DNA from: Pseudoalteromonas luteoviolacea
GTDB lineage: Bacteria > Pseudomonadota > Gammaproteobacteria > Enterobacterales > Alteromonadaceae
Direction of reading: 5' to 3'
Assembly: GCF_021654285.1 (NCBI RefSeq)
Contig: NZ_JAKFZS010000003.1
Coordinates: 240,229 to 304,228, forward strand
DNA length: 64,000 nucleotides
Shown here: positions 47,881 through 55,604 of the stretch, one piece after another
How the letters are laid out: the number at the start of each line of letters is the position of its first letter
Position numbering within the stretch: position 1 is the stretch's first letter
The notes under the pieces: generated by a model
What the model saw: the letters and a program-made list of their open reading frames with translations, nothing else
Databases searched by the model: none
What the model was told of the DNA's origin: nothing
Program-made: the position numbers and the translations under genes

Positions 47881-48945
47881 ATGGAACACCTCAATTCATC
47901 AATACTGCCGGAACTGTGGCAAAACCTGTCAACTTCGATAATTTTACTCGATGAAGACTTTAAAATTCACTATGCCAACAACAGTGCCAGCGAGCTCTTA
48001 GGTCTAGGCCAGAAACGACTGATTGAACAGCCGTTTGAAAGTATTTTCCACCACCATTTAATCGACTTAAAACGGCTCAAACGCTATGTGCTTGAAGACG
48101 GTATCGACTGCCAACAACACAAGGTAGACGTTGTCTTTATTGATAACCGTGCCAGTACCATCAATTTATTCGCGCGCAAACTCAACCATAATAAACGTCA
48201 ATACATTCAACTAGAATGCAGGCGTATTGATGAAGAGCTGCGCTTTGATAAAGCCTTCAATCAAGCGCATCAATATCAGGCTGCCCGCAACCTCATTCGC
48301 GGATTAGCCCATGAAATCAAAAACCCACTCGGTGGTATACGCGGAGCGGCGCAATTATTGCAGTATGAAGTAGACCAACAAGAACGCAATGAATGTGCTC
48401 AGTTGATCATAGAGCAAGCAGACCGCTTAAGAGAGCTCGTAGATAGACTGTTGGGCCCAAATGAACTGCCAAAGCGAACGCTGTGTAATATTCATAAAGT
48501 GCTTGAGTCTATATTGAAACTCAGTGCACTAGATACTGAACATAGCATCACTTTGCATAAGGATTATGATCCGAGTATTCCAGATATTTACGTTGATGAG
48601 TCGAAAATACAGCAAGTAGTGCTCAATATCGTCAGAAATGCTCAGCAAGCACTCAAAGGTCAAGGCAAAATACGCGTCACCACACGGATTTGCCACCGAG
48701 TGCGACGCGGTAAGTTAATGTTGAGAAAAGCACTCTTAATAAAAATTGCCGATAATGGCCCGGGTATAGATGAAGCTATCAAAGCGACGCTTTTTTACCC
48801 CATGGTCACCAATAAAGAAGGTGGCTCTGGACTTGGTTTATCAATCGCACAAACCTTGGTTGAGCAACACAAGGGGTTTATTGAATGTGACAGTTGGCCG
48901 GGACATACCGAGTTTTGTATCTACTTACCCTTTGAAGAAAGTTAG
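47881..48945 (+). CDS. glnL: Nitrogen regulation sensor kinase NtrB (GlnL)
   Basis: Cytosolic histidine kinase/phosphatase of NtrC, controlled by PII. 354 residues (E. coli 349). A PAS domain (about 10-115; LSTSIILLDEDFKIHYANNS) is followed by the H-box RGLAHEIKNPLGGIRGAAQL, N-box VVLNIVRNAQQA, G1 DNGPGID and G2 GGSGLGLSIAQ. LFYPMVTNKEGG and SWPGHTEF are typical of NtrB. The frame opens at 47851, but I choose ATG 47881 because the earlier codon lies in the NtrC operator. It is 11 nt from glnG. Confidence 0.97.
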   Translation: MEHLNSSILPELWQNLSTSIILLDEDFKIHYANNSASELLGLGQKRLIEQPFESIFHHHLIDLKRLKRYVLEDGIDCQQHKVDVVFIDNRASTINLFARKLNHNKRQYIQLECRRIDEELRFDKAFNQAHQYQAARNLIRGLAHEIKNPLGGIRGAAQLLQYEVDQQERNECAQLIIEQADRLRELVDRLLGPNELPKRTLCNIHKVLESILKLSALDTEHSITLHKDYDPSIPDIYVDESKIQQVVLNIVRNAQQALKGQGKIRVTTRICHRVRRGKLMLRKALLIKIADNGPGIDEAIKATLFYPMVTNKEGGSGLGLSIAQTLVEQHKGFIECDSWPGHTEFCIYLPFEES

Positions 48946-48956
48946 GGAGCAAATTA

Positions 48957-50363
48957 ATGAAAAGTGTGTGGTTAGTCGATGATGATGCCTCAATTCGCTT
49001 TGTATTGGAAAAAGCGCTATCGAGAGCTGGCTTTGCAACTGAAAGCTTTGCCAATGGGCAAGACGTATTAACAGCACTTGAATATGGTCAACCTGCCGTT
49101 TTAATGTCTGATGTGCGTATGCCAGGCATAGATGGCATGGCCTTACTCGAGGAAGTGAATCGATTATATCCATCTTTGCCAGTGATCATCATGACTGCGC
49201 ACTCTGACCTTGACTCTGCCGTTAATGCATTTCAAAAAGGCGCGTTTGAATACCTTGCAAAGCCGTTTGATTTAGAAGAAGCCACTTCCCTTGTTGATAG
49301 AGCTTATCGCGCAGCACAACAAAACGCGAAGAGCAAACCGCAGGATGCAACCGTTGACCAACCAGATATCATTGGCGAGGCACCGGCCATGCAAGAAGTA
49401 TTTAGAGCTATAGGCAAGCTCTCTGCGTCGAGTATGAGCGTACTCATCAATGGCGAGTCGGGCACAGGTAAAGAGCTCGTTGCCGGTGCCCTACATAATC
49501 ACAGCCCTCGCAAAAATAACACTTTCATTGCGCTAAACATGGCTGCTATTCCAAAAGATTTAGTTGAATCTGAACTCTTTGGGCACGAAAAAGGCGCATT
49601 TACGGGTGCCGATAGCGTCCGCCGAGGACGCTTTGAACAAGCCAATGGCGGTACACTGTTTTTAGACGAAATTGGAGACATGCCGCTCGATGTGCAGACG
49701 CGTTTACTGCGAGTACTTGCTGACGGTGAATTCTACCGTGTCGGCGGCCACCAAAGTGTCAAAGTTGATGTCAGAATACTGGCTGCGACGCATCAGGATT
49801 TAGAAAAGCTGGTCAGTGAAGGAAAATTTAGAGAAGACTTATTTCATCGCCTTAATGTGGTAAGACTACGGATCCCACCGCTTCGAGAAAGAAGCGTTGA
49901 TATTGCCAAGTTAGCAGAATACTTTCTAGCGAAAAGTGCCAAAGAACTCAAAGTTCCTAGCAAAGTACTTACAGACAAAGCGTTAGATCATATGTGTGCT
50001 TTTCATTGGCCAGGCAATGTCAGGCAATTAGAAAATACCTGCCGCTGGCTAACCGTCATGGCGCCGGGGGATATGGTTGGTCCACAGGACTTACCGCCAG
50101 AGCTTGCACAACCTAGCAATACAGCTAAGCTTGAAGAAAATCAGGACTGGCTTGATGCCTTTCAACTTTGGTTAGATCAGCAACTGAGACTGGGAGAAGA
50201 CCATATATGGCCTCAAGTGCAAGCCCAGCTAGAGACAAGACTGATAAAATCTGCACTCGCAGCATGCCATGGTCACAAACAAGATGCGGCACTAAAAATA
50301 GGCTGGGGCCGTAATACATTGACCAGAAAGCTCAAAGAGCGCAATATGCTAGAAAATGACTAA
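48957..50363 (+). CDS. glnG: Nitrogen regulation response regulator NtrC (GlnG)
   Basis: Sigma-54 enhancer-binding protein of 468 residues, activator of glnA when phosphorylated by NtrB. Receiver (about 1-120; WLVDDDASIRFVLEKAL, MSDVRMPGIDGMALL with Asp54-type site). The AAA+ domain has Walker A GESGTGKE, a canonical GAFTGA loop and Walker B TLFLDEIGDM. A Fis-type DNA-binding end (IGWGRNTLTRKLKE) closes it. AGGGAG precedes the ATG. Co-transcribed with glnL. Confidence 0.98.
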   Translation: MKSVWLVDDDASIRFVLEKALSRAGFATESFANGQDVLTALEYGQPAVLMSDVRMPGIDGMALLEEVNRLYPSLPVIIMTAHSDLDSAVNAFQKGAFEYLAKPFDLEEATSLVDRAYRAAQQNAKSKPQDATVDQPDIIGEAPAMQEVFRAIGKLSASSMSVLINGESGTGKELVAGALHNHSPRKNNTFIALNMAAIPKDLVESELFGHEKGAFTGADSVRRGRFEQANGGTLFLDEIGDMPLDVQTRLLRVLADGEFYRVGGHQSVKVDVRILAATHQDLEKLVSEGKFREDLFHRLNVVRLRIPPLRERSVDIAKLAEYFLAKSAKELKVPSKVLTDKALDHMCAFHWPGNVRQLENTCRWLTVMAPGDMVGPQDLPPELAQPSNTAKLEENQDWLDAFQLWLDQQLRLGEDHIWPQVQAQLETRLIKSALAACHGHKQDAALKIGWGRNTLTRKLKERNMLEND

Positions 50364-50377
50364 ATGATTGACCGAGC

Positions 50378-50836
50378 ATGAAGCTGCTAGAAAACATCAC
50401 GACGATAAAACAACTTGAAATCATCAACCGCTTAGACTTTTTTTCTGAGTTCACACTTGCTGAGCGGCAGGTTTTGTTAGAATCGTTTAGCCATTTATAT
50501 TTGATCAGCAAAGATCGCTATGCATTTAAACGTTTTGAGCAAGATAGTCGCTTGTACATTATTCTAACTGGTGAGCTACGTATTTTCGCCGAGAAAAGTC
50601 ATATAGATATTGGCCATGTGGGGCCCGGTGAGTTTGTCGGTGAAGGCGCATTCATATCGAATCGAGAACGCAGCACCAGTGCTCAAGCCATATCAGATAC
50701 CATCGTATTAGCCATCACTTCTGAGGCACTCACCAAATTACCAGCGGTGATAAGAGAGAAAATTAAAGACAAAATCATTGCAGGCATGAGTGAGCGTATT
50801 CATAAGCTCAACCACTTTATCGAAGAAAAACTCTAA
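50378..50836 (+). CDS. Cyclic-nucleotide-binding-domain protein without DNA-binding domain
   Basis: 152 residues with a single Crp/Fnr-type cNMP-binding domain (about 25-125; LDFFSEFTLAERQVLLESF, LYIILTGELRIFAEKS, GPGEFVGEGAFISNRERS). The phosphate-cassette region GEGAF...RST is present, but the Arg normally binding the phosphate is not clearly aligned. There is no helix-turn-helix, so it is not a Crp-type regulator by itself. It begins 14 nt after glnG and is probably in that operon. Similar stand-alone domains serve as partner subunits or sensors. Function unknown. Confidence 0.75.
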   Translation: MKLLENITTIKQLEIINRLDFFSEFTLAERQVLLESFSHLYLISKDRYAFKRFEQDSRLYIILTGELRIFAEKSHIDIGHVGPGEFVGEGAFISNRERSTSAQAISDTIVLAITSEALTKLPAVIREKIKDKIIAGMSERIHKLNHFIEEKL

Positions 50837-50848
50837 ACTGCTCATAAT

Positions 50849-50878
50849 GACTACAGTGCTCACTAAAGCCCTGTAGTC
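50849..50878. terminator. Stem-loop between the glnG operon and the precursor peptide gene
   Basis: GACTACAG (50849-50856) pairs with CTGTAGTC (50871-50878). It lies between two converging genes and has no U tract, so its strength as a terminator is uncertain. Confidence 0.45.
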
Positions 50879-50887
50879 AATAACTGC

Positions 50888-51058
50888 TTAACAGTTATAC
50901 ATAGAATTACATGTCCAACCGTTGTAAGAAATACAACCAGGTACATGTGGTGAGCTTGCGTACATACCACCCGCTACATTAGGTGTTTGCTCAGGGTTTA
51001 ACGCTTTATTGTTAGTAGATAATTTCTTAACCGAACGTTTATTCAATGTGATTTTCAT
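50888..51058 (-). CDS. Putative double-glycine RiPP/bacteriocin-like precursor peptide
   Basis: 56 residues; too short for ordinary ORF calling. The leader (1-31) begins MKITLNKRSVKKLS and ends in VAGG, a double-glycine cleavage-type site. The 25-residue tail (MYASSPHVPG ... GWTCNSMYNC) has three Cys (42, 50, 56), four Ser and one Thr, with a Cys as last residue. AAGGA lies seven bases before this ATG; an ATG directly upstream (51061) is the alternative. Basic/hydrophobic leaders of the LNK-x-S-x-K-x-LS type are common in lanthipeptide-like precursors. No LanB/LanC/LanM gene or C39 peptidase is in the window, so the modification is unproven. It sits just after a terminated PLP enzyme/oxygenase operon. 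Confidence 0.7.
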   Translation of the reverse strand: MKITLNKRSVKKLSTNNKALNPEQTPNVAGGMYASSPHVPGCISYNGWTCNSMYNC

Positions 51059-51242
51059 CATTATTTCCTTTTTATGTTGTACTTATTTTTAATAGGGCGA
51101 CCACGTCCCTGATTAATAAATAACCACCAACTCAGTTTAAAATCAATGATTTCAATCCGTACATTATTTCATTACACACGCTCTGTTAGGTATGACATAG
51201 TAAAATGTTTTGCTTAAATATTAAAATTGTTCGTATCCAACT

Positions 51243-51266
51243 AAAAAAGGATGCTGACGCATCCTT
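51243..51266 (-). terminator. Terminator of the oxygenase/PLP-enzyme operon
   Basis: On the minus strand AAGGATGC pairs with GCATCCTT around GTCA, followed by further U (six A at 51243-51248 on the plus strand). It separates the operon from the precursor peptide gene, so that gene needs its own promoter within 51062-51242. Confidence 0.88.
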
Positions 51267-51277
51267 GTTTGTTAAAT

Positions 51278-52513
51278 TTAATTGAGCAGTTCTGTGAACA
51301 ATTCGAACAGCCTATCTAGCTCTTCAATGGTGTTGTAATGCATACAGCCAATGCGCACTACACCGCCTTTGTCCATCACACCTAATTGCTCACACAAGCC
51401 CTGCGCATAAAAGTTCCCATCCCATACGCACACATGGTGCTGACCTAGAAACTCTGACACTTTGCGTGGTTCTAAACCTTCAAACGTCAAAGCGAATGTC
51501 GGAGTACGCTCGCTCAGGCGAGATAAGTCGTCAATTCCGAACAGCTTGATCTGCGGAAATTCACTAAGTCGTGTTAAAAAGTGCTGACTCAAAGCCATTT
51601 CATGTGCTTTTGAATTCGCAAATGCTTGCTCTAATCTGACTCGTAATGGCTCAGACTCTGGCAAGTCACTCAAAGAGGCAATGTATTCAATCGCAGCGAT
51701 AACACCAGCCAAACCTTCAAAGCTCTGCGTACCCGTTTCCCAACGTCCAGGGATCACGTCTTTTGCAGGCTCCACTTTATAAGGTGTAAAACCTTCAAGA
51801 TGTTCACGCTTACCATAAACAATACCAACATGTGGACCAAAGAATTTATAAGCTGAACACGCTAAGAAGTCACAATCTAATGCTTGTACATCAATCAGTT
51901 CATGCGGTGCAAAATGCACGGCATCGACATATACCAGAGCACCTACTTCGTGTGCCATAGCAATGATCTGCTTAATGTCGTTAATAGAGCCTGTGGTATT
52001 TGATGCATACGTCACAGCCACCAGCTTAGTGTTGCTGTTAAGTAACGACGCATAGTGATCCAGATCCAGCGTGCAATCTGATTCATTGATGCGCAAAGCA
52101 TGTACTTTGGCACCTTTGTCCTCTGCCGCTTGACGCCAAGAAGATACATTTGAATAGTGATCTGCGTTGGTCACAATTACTTCATCTTCCGCTTGCCACT
52201 GCCTTGATATTGCACGACTAAAACTGAACGTTAAGCTCGTCATATTCGCACCAAAGACAATTTGCTCACTACTTGGTGCATTAAGCAGCTGTGCAACTGA
52301 CTGCCTTGCACGGCTCATTAGCTCAACGGTTTTATCACTCGAGAAAAACGCACCACCTAGGTTTGAATTAAAATAACCTAGATATGCAGACATTGCACTT
52401 AAGACCGACTGCGGTACTTGTGAGCCACCCGGGCCATCTAAAAATATTGGTGAAACACCAGAAACTTCCTGCATTAAAGCGGGAAACTGACGGCGGATTG
52501 GCATTAAGTTCAT
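51278..52513 (-). CDS. Class V aminotransferase, cysteine-desulfurase-like (TIGR01976-like)
   Basis: PLP enzyme of fold type I, 411 residues. IFLDGPGGSQVPQSVLSAMS and GANMTSLTFSFSRAI are the cofactor-binding segments. The Schiff-base Lys is in DFLACSAYKFFGPHVG. The loop that in SufS/IscS carries the catalytic Cys reads VRIGCMHYNT, so real desulfurase activity is doubtful. ATG 52513 follows GAGG with five bases spacing; the frame extends to 52540. It is 10 nt downstream of the 2OG-Fe oxygenase gene, a coupling that suggests joint action on an amino acid or small molecule. It ends at a strong terminator. Confidence 0.8.
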   Translation of the reverse strand: MNLMPIRRQFPALMQEVSGVSPIFLDGPGGSQVPQSVLSAMSAYLGYFNSNLGGAFFSSDKTVELMSRARQSVAQLLNAPSSEQIVFGANMTSLTFSFSRAISRQWQAEDEVIVTNADHYSNVSSWRQAAEDKGAKVHALRINESDCTLDLDHYASLLNSNTKLVAVTYASNTTGSINDIKQIIAMAHEVGALVYVDAVHFAPHELIDVQALDCDFLACSAYKFFGPHVGIVYGKREHLEGFTPYKVEPAKDVIPGRWETGTQSFEGLAGVIAAIEYIASLSDLPESEPLRVRLEQAFANSKAHEMALSQHFLTRLSEFPQIKLFGIDDLSRLSERTPTFALTFEGLEPRKVSEFLGQHHVCVWDGNFYAQGLCEQLGVMDKGGVVRIGCMHYNTIEELDRLFELFTELLN

Positions 52514-52523
52514 GTGGACCTCT

Positions 52524-53156
52524 TTATGCTGTAAATACAAAACAATCTAAGTAGCCAACTTGGTCGGCATTGAGTTTATTCATCGGAGTGGCGTTATGCC
52601 AAACTTCACGATCATTCACAAGTGCAAATAGGCCATCTTTTATTTCCATCTTAAAACATGGCGCCGCTTCCTTGTGTTCATAAACAAGGAGCTCACCACC
52701 AGCAATGTTTTCATGAGACACGCCACATACACATACATGGTCAAAGCCATCTTGGTGAATACCTTCTGGTGCAGGTGGTGTATCACTCTCTATTGCCAAC
52801 ATTCTAAACTGATGTACTTCAATATCCGCATCGTCTGCAACACCCGTCATTGCTTTAAACTCAGACAGCAAATGCTTAAAACCATCGCTCTGCAATAACT
52901 CCGCTTCTAAGTTTTCATACACGCGTTCCACATTACCTTGAAAGTGGTTAATTGAATCATCTTGTACGAATGCTTTTGTCGGCTGGATAGACACATTGTC
53001 TTCAGCAAACTTCAATACTGAGTAACGGCGCTTGCGAAATGCACCATCGGCATAAGGATTATCTGGCAAACGCGAAAAAAACGGTTTAACTGAATCAATA
53101 TGTGATTGTTGAATAAAACGAAGTTGAAGCAAATTCTGGTTGTTTACTGCTGTCAT
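52524..53156 (-). CDS. 2-oxoglutarate/Fe(II)-dependent oxygenase (2OG-Fe_Oxy_2 type)
   Basis: 210 residues resembling the amino-acid-hydroxylase group of Bacillus isoleucine dioxygenase. The facial triad is visible as H-x-D in EGIHQDGFDHV and a distal His in DREVWHNATPM. KRRYSVLKF and HFQGNVERVYE are family-typical N-terminal blocks. The Arg that usually binds 2-oxoglutarate is not obvious near the C-terminus (QVGYLDCFVF). It is the first gene of a two-gene operon with the PLP enzyme. The substrate is unknown: a free amino acid is most likely, and the nearby peptide is a more speculative possibility. Confidence 0.78.
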   Translation of the reverse strand: MTAVNNQNLLQLRFIQQSHIDSVKPFFSRLPDNPYADGAFRKRRYSVLKFAEDNVSIQPTKAFVQDDSINHFQGNVERVYENLEAELLQSDGFKHLLSEFKAMTGVADDADIEVHQFRMLAIESDTPPAPEGIHQDGFDHVCVCGVSHENIAGGELLVYEHKEAAPCFKMEIKDGLFALVNDREVWHNATPMNKLNADQVGYLDCFVFTA

Positions 53157-53444
53157 GCTTACTTTTGCCTGTAGATGTAAAATTGGCAGAGATCTTAATC
53201 TATTTGGATGGAAATTTTGATTTTGAATAACTTGTTTTTACCAAAAAACAAGGATAAATATACCCAATAAAAATATATGTTAGATTAAAAATGCTAAATG
53301 TTTTAATTTTGGTAACTAGCACATCTAAAGTGGGAGATGTTTTTTTTGCTTAATCACGCACACACAGTGCATGATTATTTATTATATAAAAGGTACTAAG
53401 CCAAAATAAACCGGCCTAGCACCTCATCCAAAATTGTTATGAAA

Positions 53445-54422
53445 TTAAAGCTTATCCTTCACCGCAGACAATTGCTCAGCAAAGCTCAAGTGACGTAAAT
53501 CGCCTAAACCAGCTTTTTCCGTTAAAGCCAATAAGTGACTTTCCAACTCAAGCAATTGGGCCTCAACTTTATTATTTTTCAGCGCCTCTTTGCGAAAAAT
53601 ATGTTCTTGATAAAGATTATCCACTCTGAGTAACTGCAATTTAGCTAGATGCACCTTTTCTTCAATCTGCTCATAGTCACGGACATTATTTCGAATATAT
53701 ACCTTGGCATATTCACTGCTATTACTCGCATCAAGTACAACGCTTGGCAATATTTTTGCCTTTGATGATGCTGAAATAGTACGCAGTTGTGACAAGGTTT
53801 CACCTAAGTAATAAAGCTCAACGGCACTGACTTCTAATGCCGTCAACTGTGCATTGAAATCAGCAAGCTCTGATTCAACTTCGGGTTGCTTGCCATCAAC
53901 TAACATCGCACGGTATTTTTTATGAGTCTCATCTAATTTGCGATATCGAATAGGAAAGTGCTCTTTAGCTGCAAATTTATCTAGCACTGCAAAGTGGGAA
54001 CGGACAGGCTCTAAAACAGATAGGATCAAGTTCTTTGCCGCCTGTGCGCCACCGACTAAAGCCAACACCTCTTGGCTGAGTTCAATAATCTCACCGCTGA
54101 CAGTTTGAGAAGAAAAGAATGAGGCACTATCTAGTGCTTCAAATGGCTTCGCTTTTAAGTCAGCAAAACTCTCCTCCAATTCCTGCCATTCTTTTTGCGC
54201 TTTTTGAACGCGTGCACGGTCATAGTCAATCAGTGATTCAGTATTAGCCAAATACATTGCCTGCTGTGCTTCCTGATAAGCAGCTTCGGCACGACTATAT
54301 GCCGCTTGTACTTGTTCATGAGAGGGTGAAGACCCACCAAGTGATTGCACTGAATCTAGCGTTTTGCACCCCGTTATGTTTAATAGTACAACCCCAAACA
54401 CTAAGCCAAACTTCATTCGCAT
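53445..54422 (-). CDS. Outer-membrane-type lipoprotein, helical
   Basis: 325 residues. A lipoprotein signal ends with LLNITGC, a fair lipobox (I-T-G-C). The mature part is mainly alpha-helical with coiled-coil character (Gln, Glu, Ala and Leu-rich, about 40-325). The ATG at 54422 shares one base with the stop of the upstream barrel gene (TAATG) and has GGAG six bases before it; the longer frame to 54434 is less likely. Coupling to a beta-barrel protein suggests a two-part envelope complex. No family recognised. The gap 53157-53444 downstream holds no gene. Confidence 0.75.
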   Translation of the reverse strand: MRMKFGLVFGVVLLNITGCKTLDSVQSLGGSSPSHEQVQAAYSRAEAAYQEAQQAMYLANTESLIDYDRARVQKAQKEWQELEESFADLKAKPFEALDSASFFSSQTVSGEIIELSQEVLALVGGAQAAKNLILSVLEPVRSHFAVLDKFAAKEHFPIRYRKLDETHKKYRAMLVDGKQPEVESELADFNAQLTALEVSAVELYYLGETLSQLRTISASSKAKILPSVVLDASNSSEYAKVYIRNNVRDYEQIEEKVHLAKLQLLRVDNLYQEHIFRKEALKNNKVEAQLLELESHLLALTEKAGLGDLRHLSFAEQLSAVKDKL

Positions 54423-55369
54423 TAGTAACTCCATTGTAATCCTGCGGTCAGAGAAACGTTAGTATACTCTATTTCAGGAACACGCAAACGTCGACCATTG
54501 ACTTCTTCAGTTACTGTATCTCGTTCTTTGTAGTAAGCATCGACACCAAACATCACAGCAATATGCTCTACTAGCTGGTATCTGACCCCCGTTCTGGCCA
54601 TTACCCCCCAACCGTTAAAACTATCAGTGAGTGTTGTTGCCTCAAACTGGGTGTTCTGAATACGGCTATATATCGGTGTACTCAATTCGCCTTCAATATA
54701 CCAGCTGAGCTTTTCTTTGGGGTTAGCCAGCTTGCTATCGTACCGAGCACCTAACGTAGCCAACAACCCCATTTGATCCTCTGTAACCGAAATAACAGGC
54801 AGCAGCGAAGCTTGGTTATCTTGTAGAACATCATCACCATCTTTCGTTTGTCCCGGTAAATCAAAACGTGGGACCGGATCGCCTTCCTCACGCGGTAATG
54901 CTTTTAACGCATCATCAAATTGCGTTGCACCCGGGTTAACAAATTTAAAGTTAGAGCGGGTAAAACTCGAGGTGAATATTTTCATGCCAAATGTAAGCTG
55001 AATAGCACGTTGATAATTATACGCTGCAGTAAATGCCAGCTCATTGGCTTTGACCTTAAAATCATTTTGCTGGATCGCACCAAAGTCTTTTAAAGACCAT
55101 ACTTCCTGATCGATTTCCGTCGAGATGGTCGCTGCACTGCCAATATAAAACCCCCAATATTCATCTATACCTGTATACGACAACTGCCTTACCGCTGGAT
55201 TGGTAACGGAAATCGATTGAGACAATTGTCCAAAACCAGCGACATCCGCTAAGGATTCACTATAGTCGATGCTTTCAAATCCTAAACGGACTTCGCTATA
55301 AGAAGGTAGAGGTGCTGCTGCAAACGTATAACTACTAAACATCCCCAGTAAGGCAAGAGTATATTTCAT
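54422..55369 (-). CDS. Outer-membrane beta-barrel protein
   Basis: 315 residues with a signal peptide (about 1-18; ALLGMFSSYTFAAA) and alternating amphipathic strands throughout (FYIGSAATIS, LAFTAAYNYQ, WYIEGELST, VMARTGVRYQL). The chain ends LTAGLQWSY, an aromatic terminal residue typical of barrel proteins assembled by BAM. A long polar loop (about 140-185) is acidic. It is first in an operon with the lipoprotein gene (one-base overlap). Pore or adhesion role cannot be decided. Confidence 0.75.
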   Translation of the reverse strand: MKYTLALLGMFSSYTFAAAPLPSYSEVRLGFESIDYSESLADVAGFGQLSQSISVTNPAVRQLSYTGIDEYWGFYIGSAATISTEIDQEVWSLKDFGAIQQNDFKVKANELAFTAAYNYQRAIQLTFGMKIFTSSFTRSNFKFVNPGATQFDDALKALPREEGDPVPRFDLPGQTKDGDDVLQDNQASLLPVISVTEDQMGLLATLGARYDSKLANPKEKLSWYIEGELSTPIYSRIQNTQFEATTLTDSFNGWGVMARTGVRYQLVEHIAVMFGVDAYYKERDTVTEEVNGRRLRVPEIEYTNVSLTAGLQWSY

Positions 55370-55570
55370 GACTTTCCCCGATAATGTTGTTGTCTTGTAT
55401 CACAAGGCACCACATCACTCTTCCTTGCATACAGGTTATAGAAACAAATTTACACTGACTATTAGATATCAATGAGTGATATAAACATTAGTACAGAGGT
55501 CTTTATAGTCAAGGACATAGGAGAGCTTAACAATATGGTTTTGGAGGGGTAGCCTTATCAAAAAAGAGAA

Positions 55571-55598
55571 AAAAAGCTCGTAAATCACGAACTTTTTT
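55571..55598 (-). terminator. Terminator of acnB
   Basis: On the minus strand AAAAAAGTTCGT pairs with ACGAGCTTTTT around a short AT loop, followed by more T. It lies a few nt after the acnB stop. Confidence 0.8.
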
Positions 55599-55604
55599 AA
55601 GCAA

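Noticed and set aside
51278..52513. Calling the PLP enzyme SufS/CsdA
   Set aside because: The catalytic-Cys loop differs (VRIGCMHYNT) and no suf or csd partner genes are nearby.
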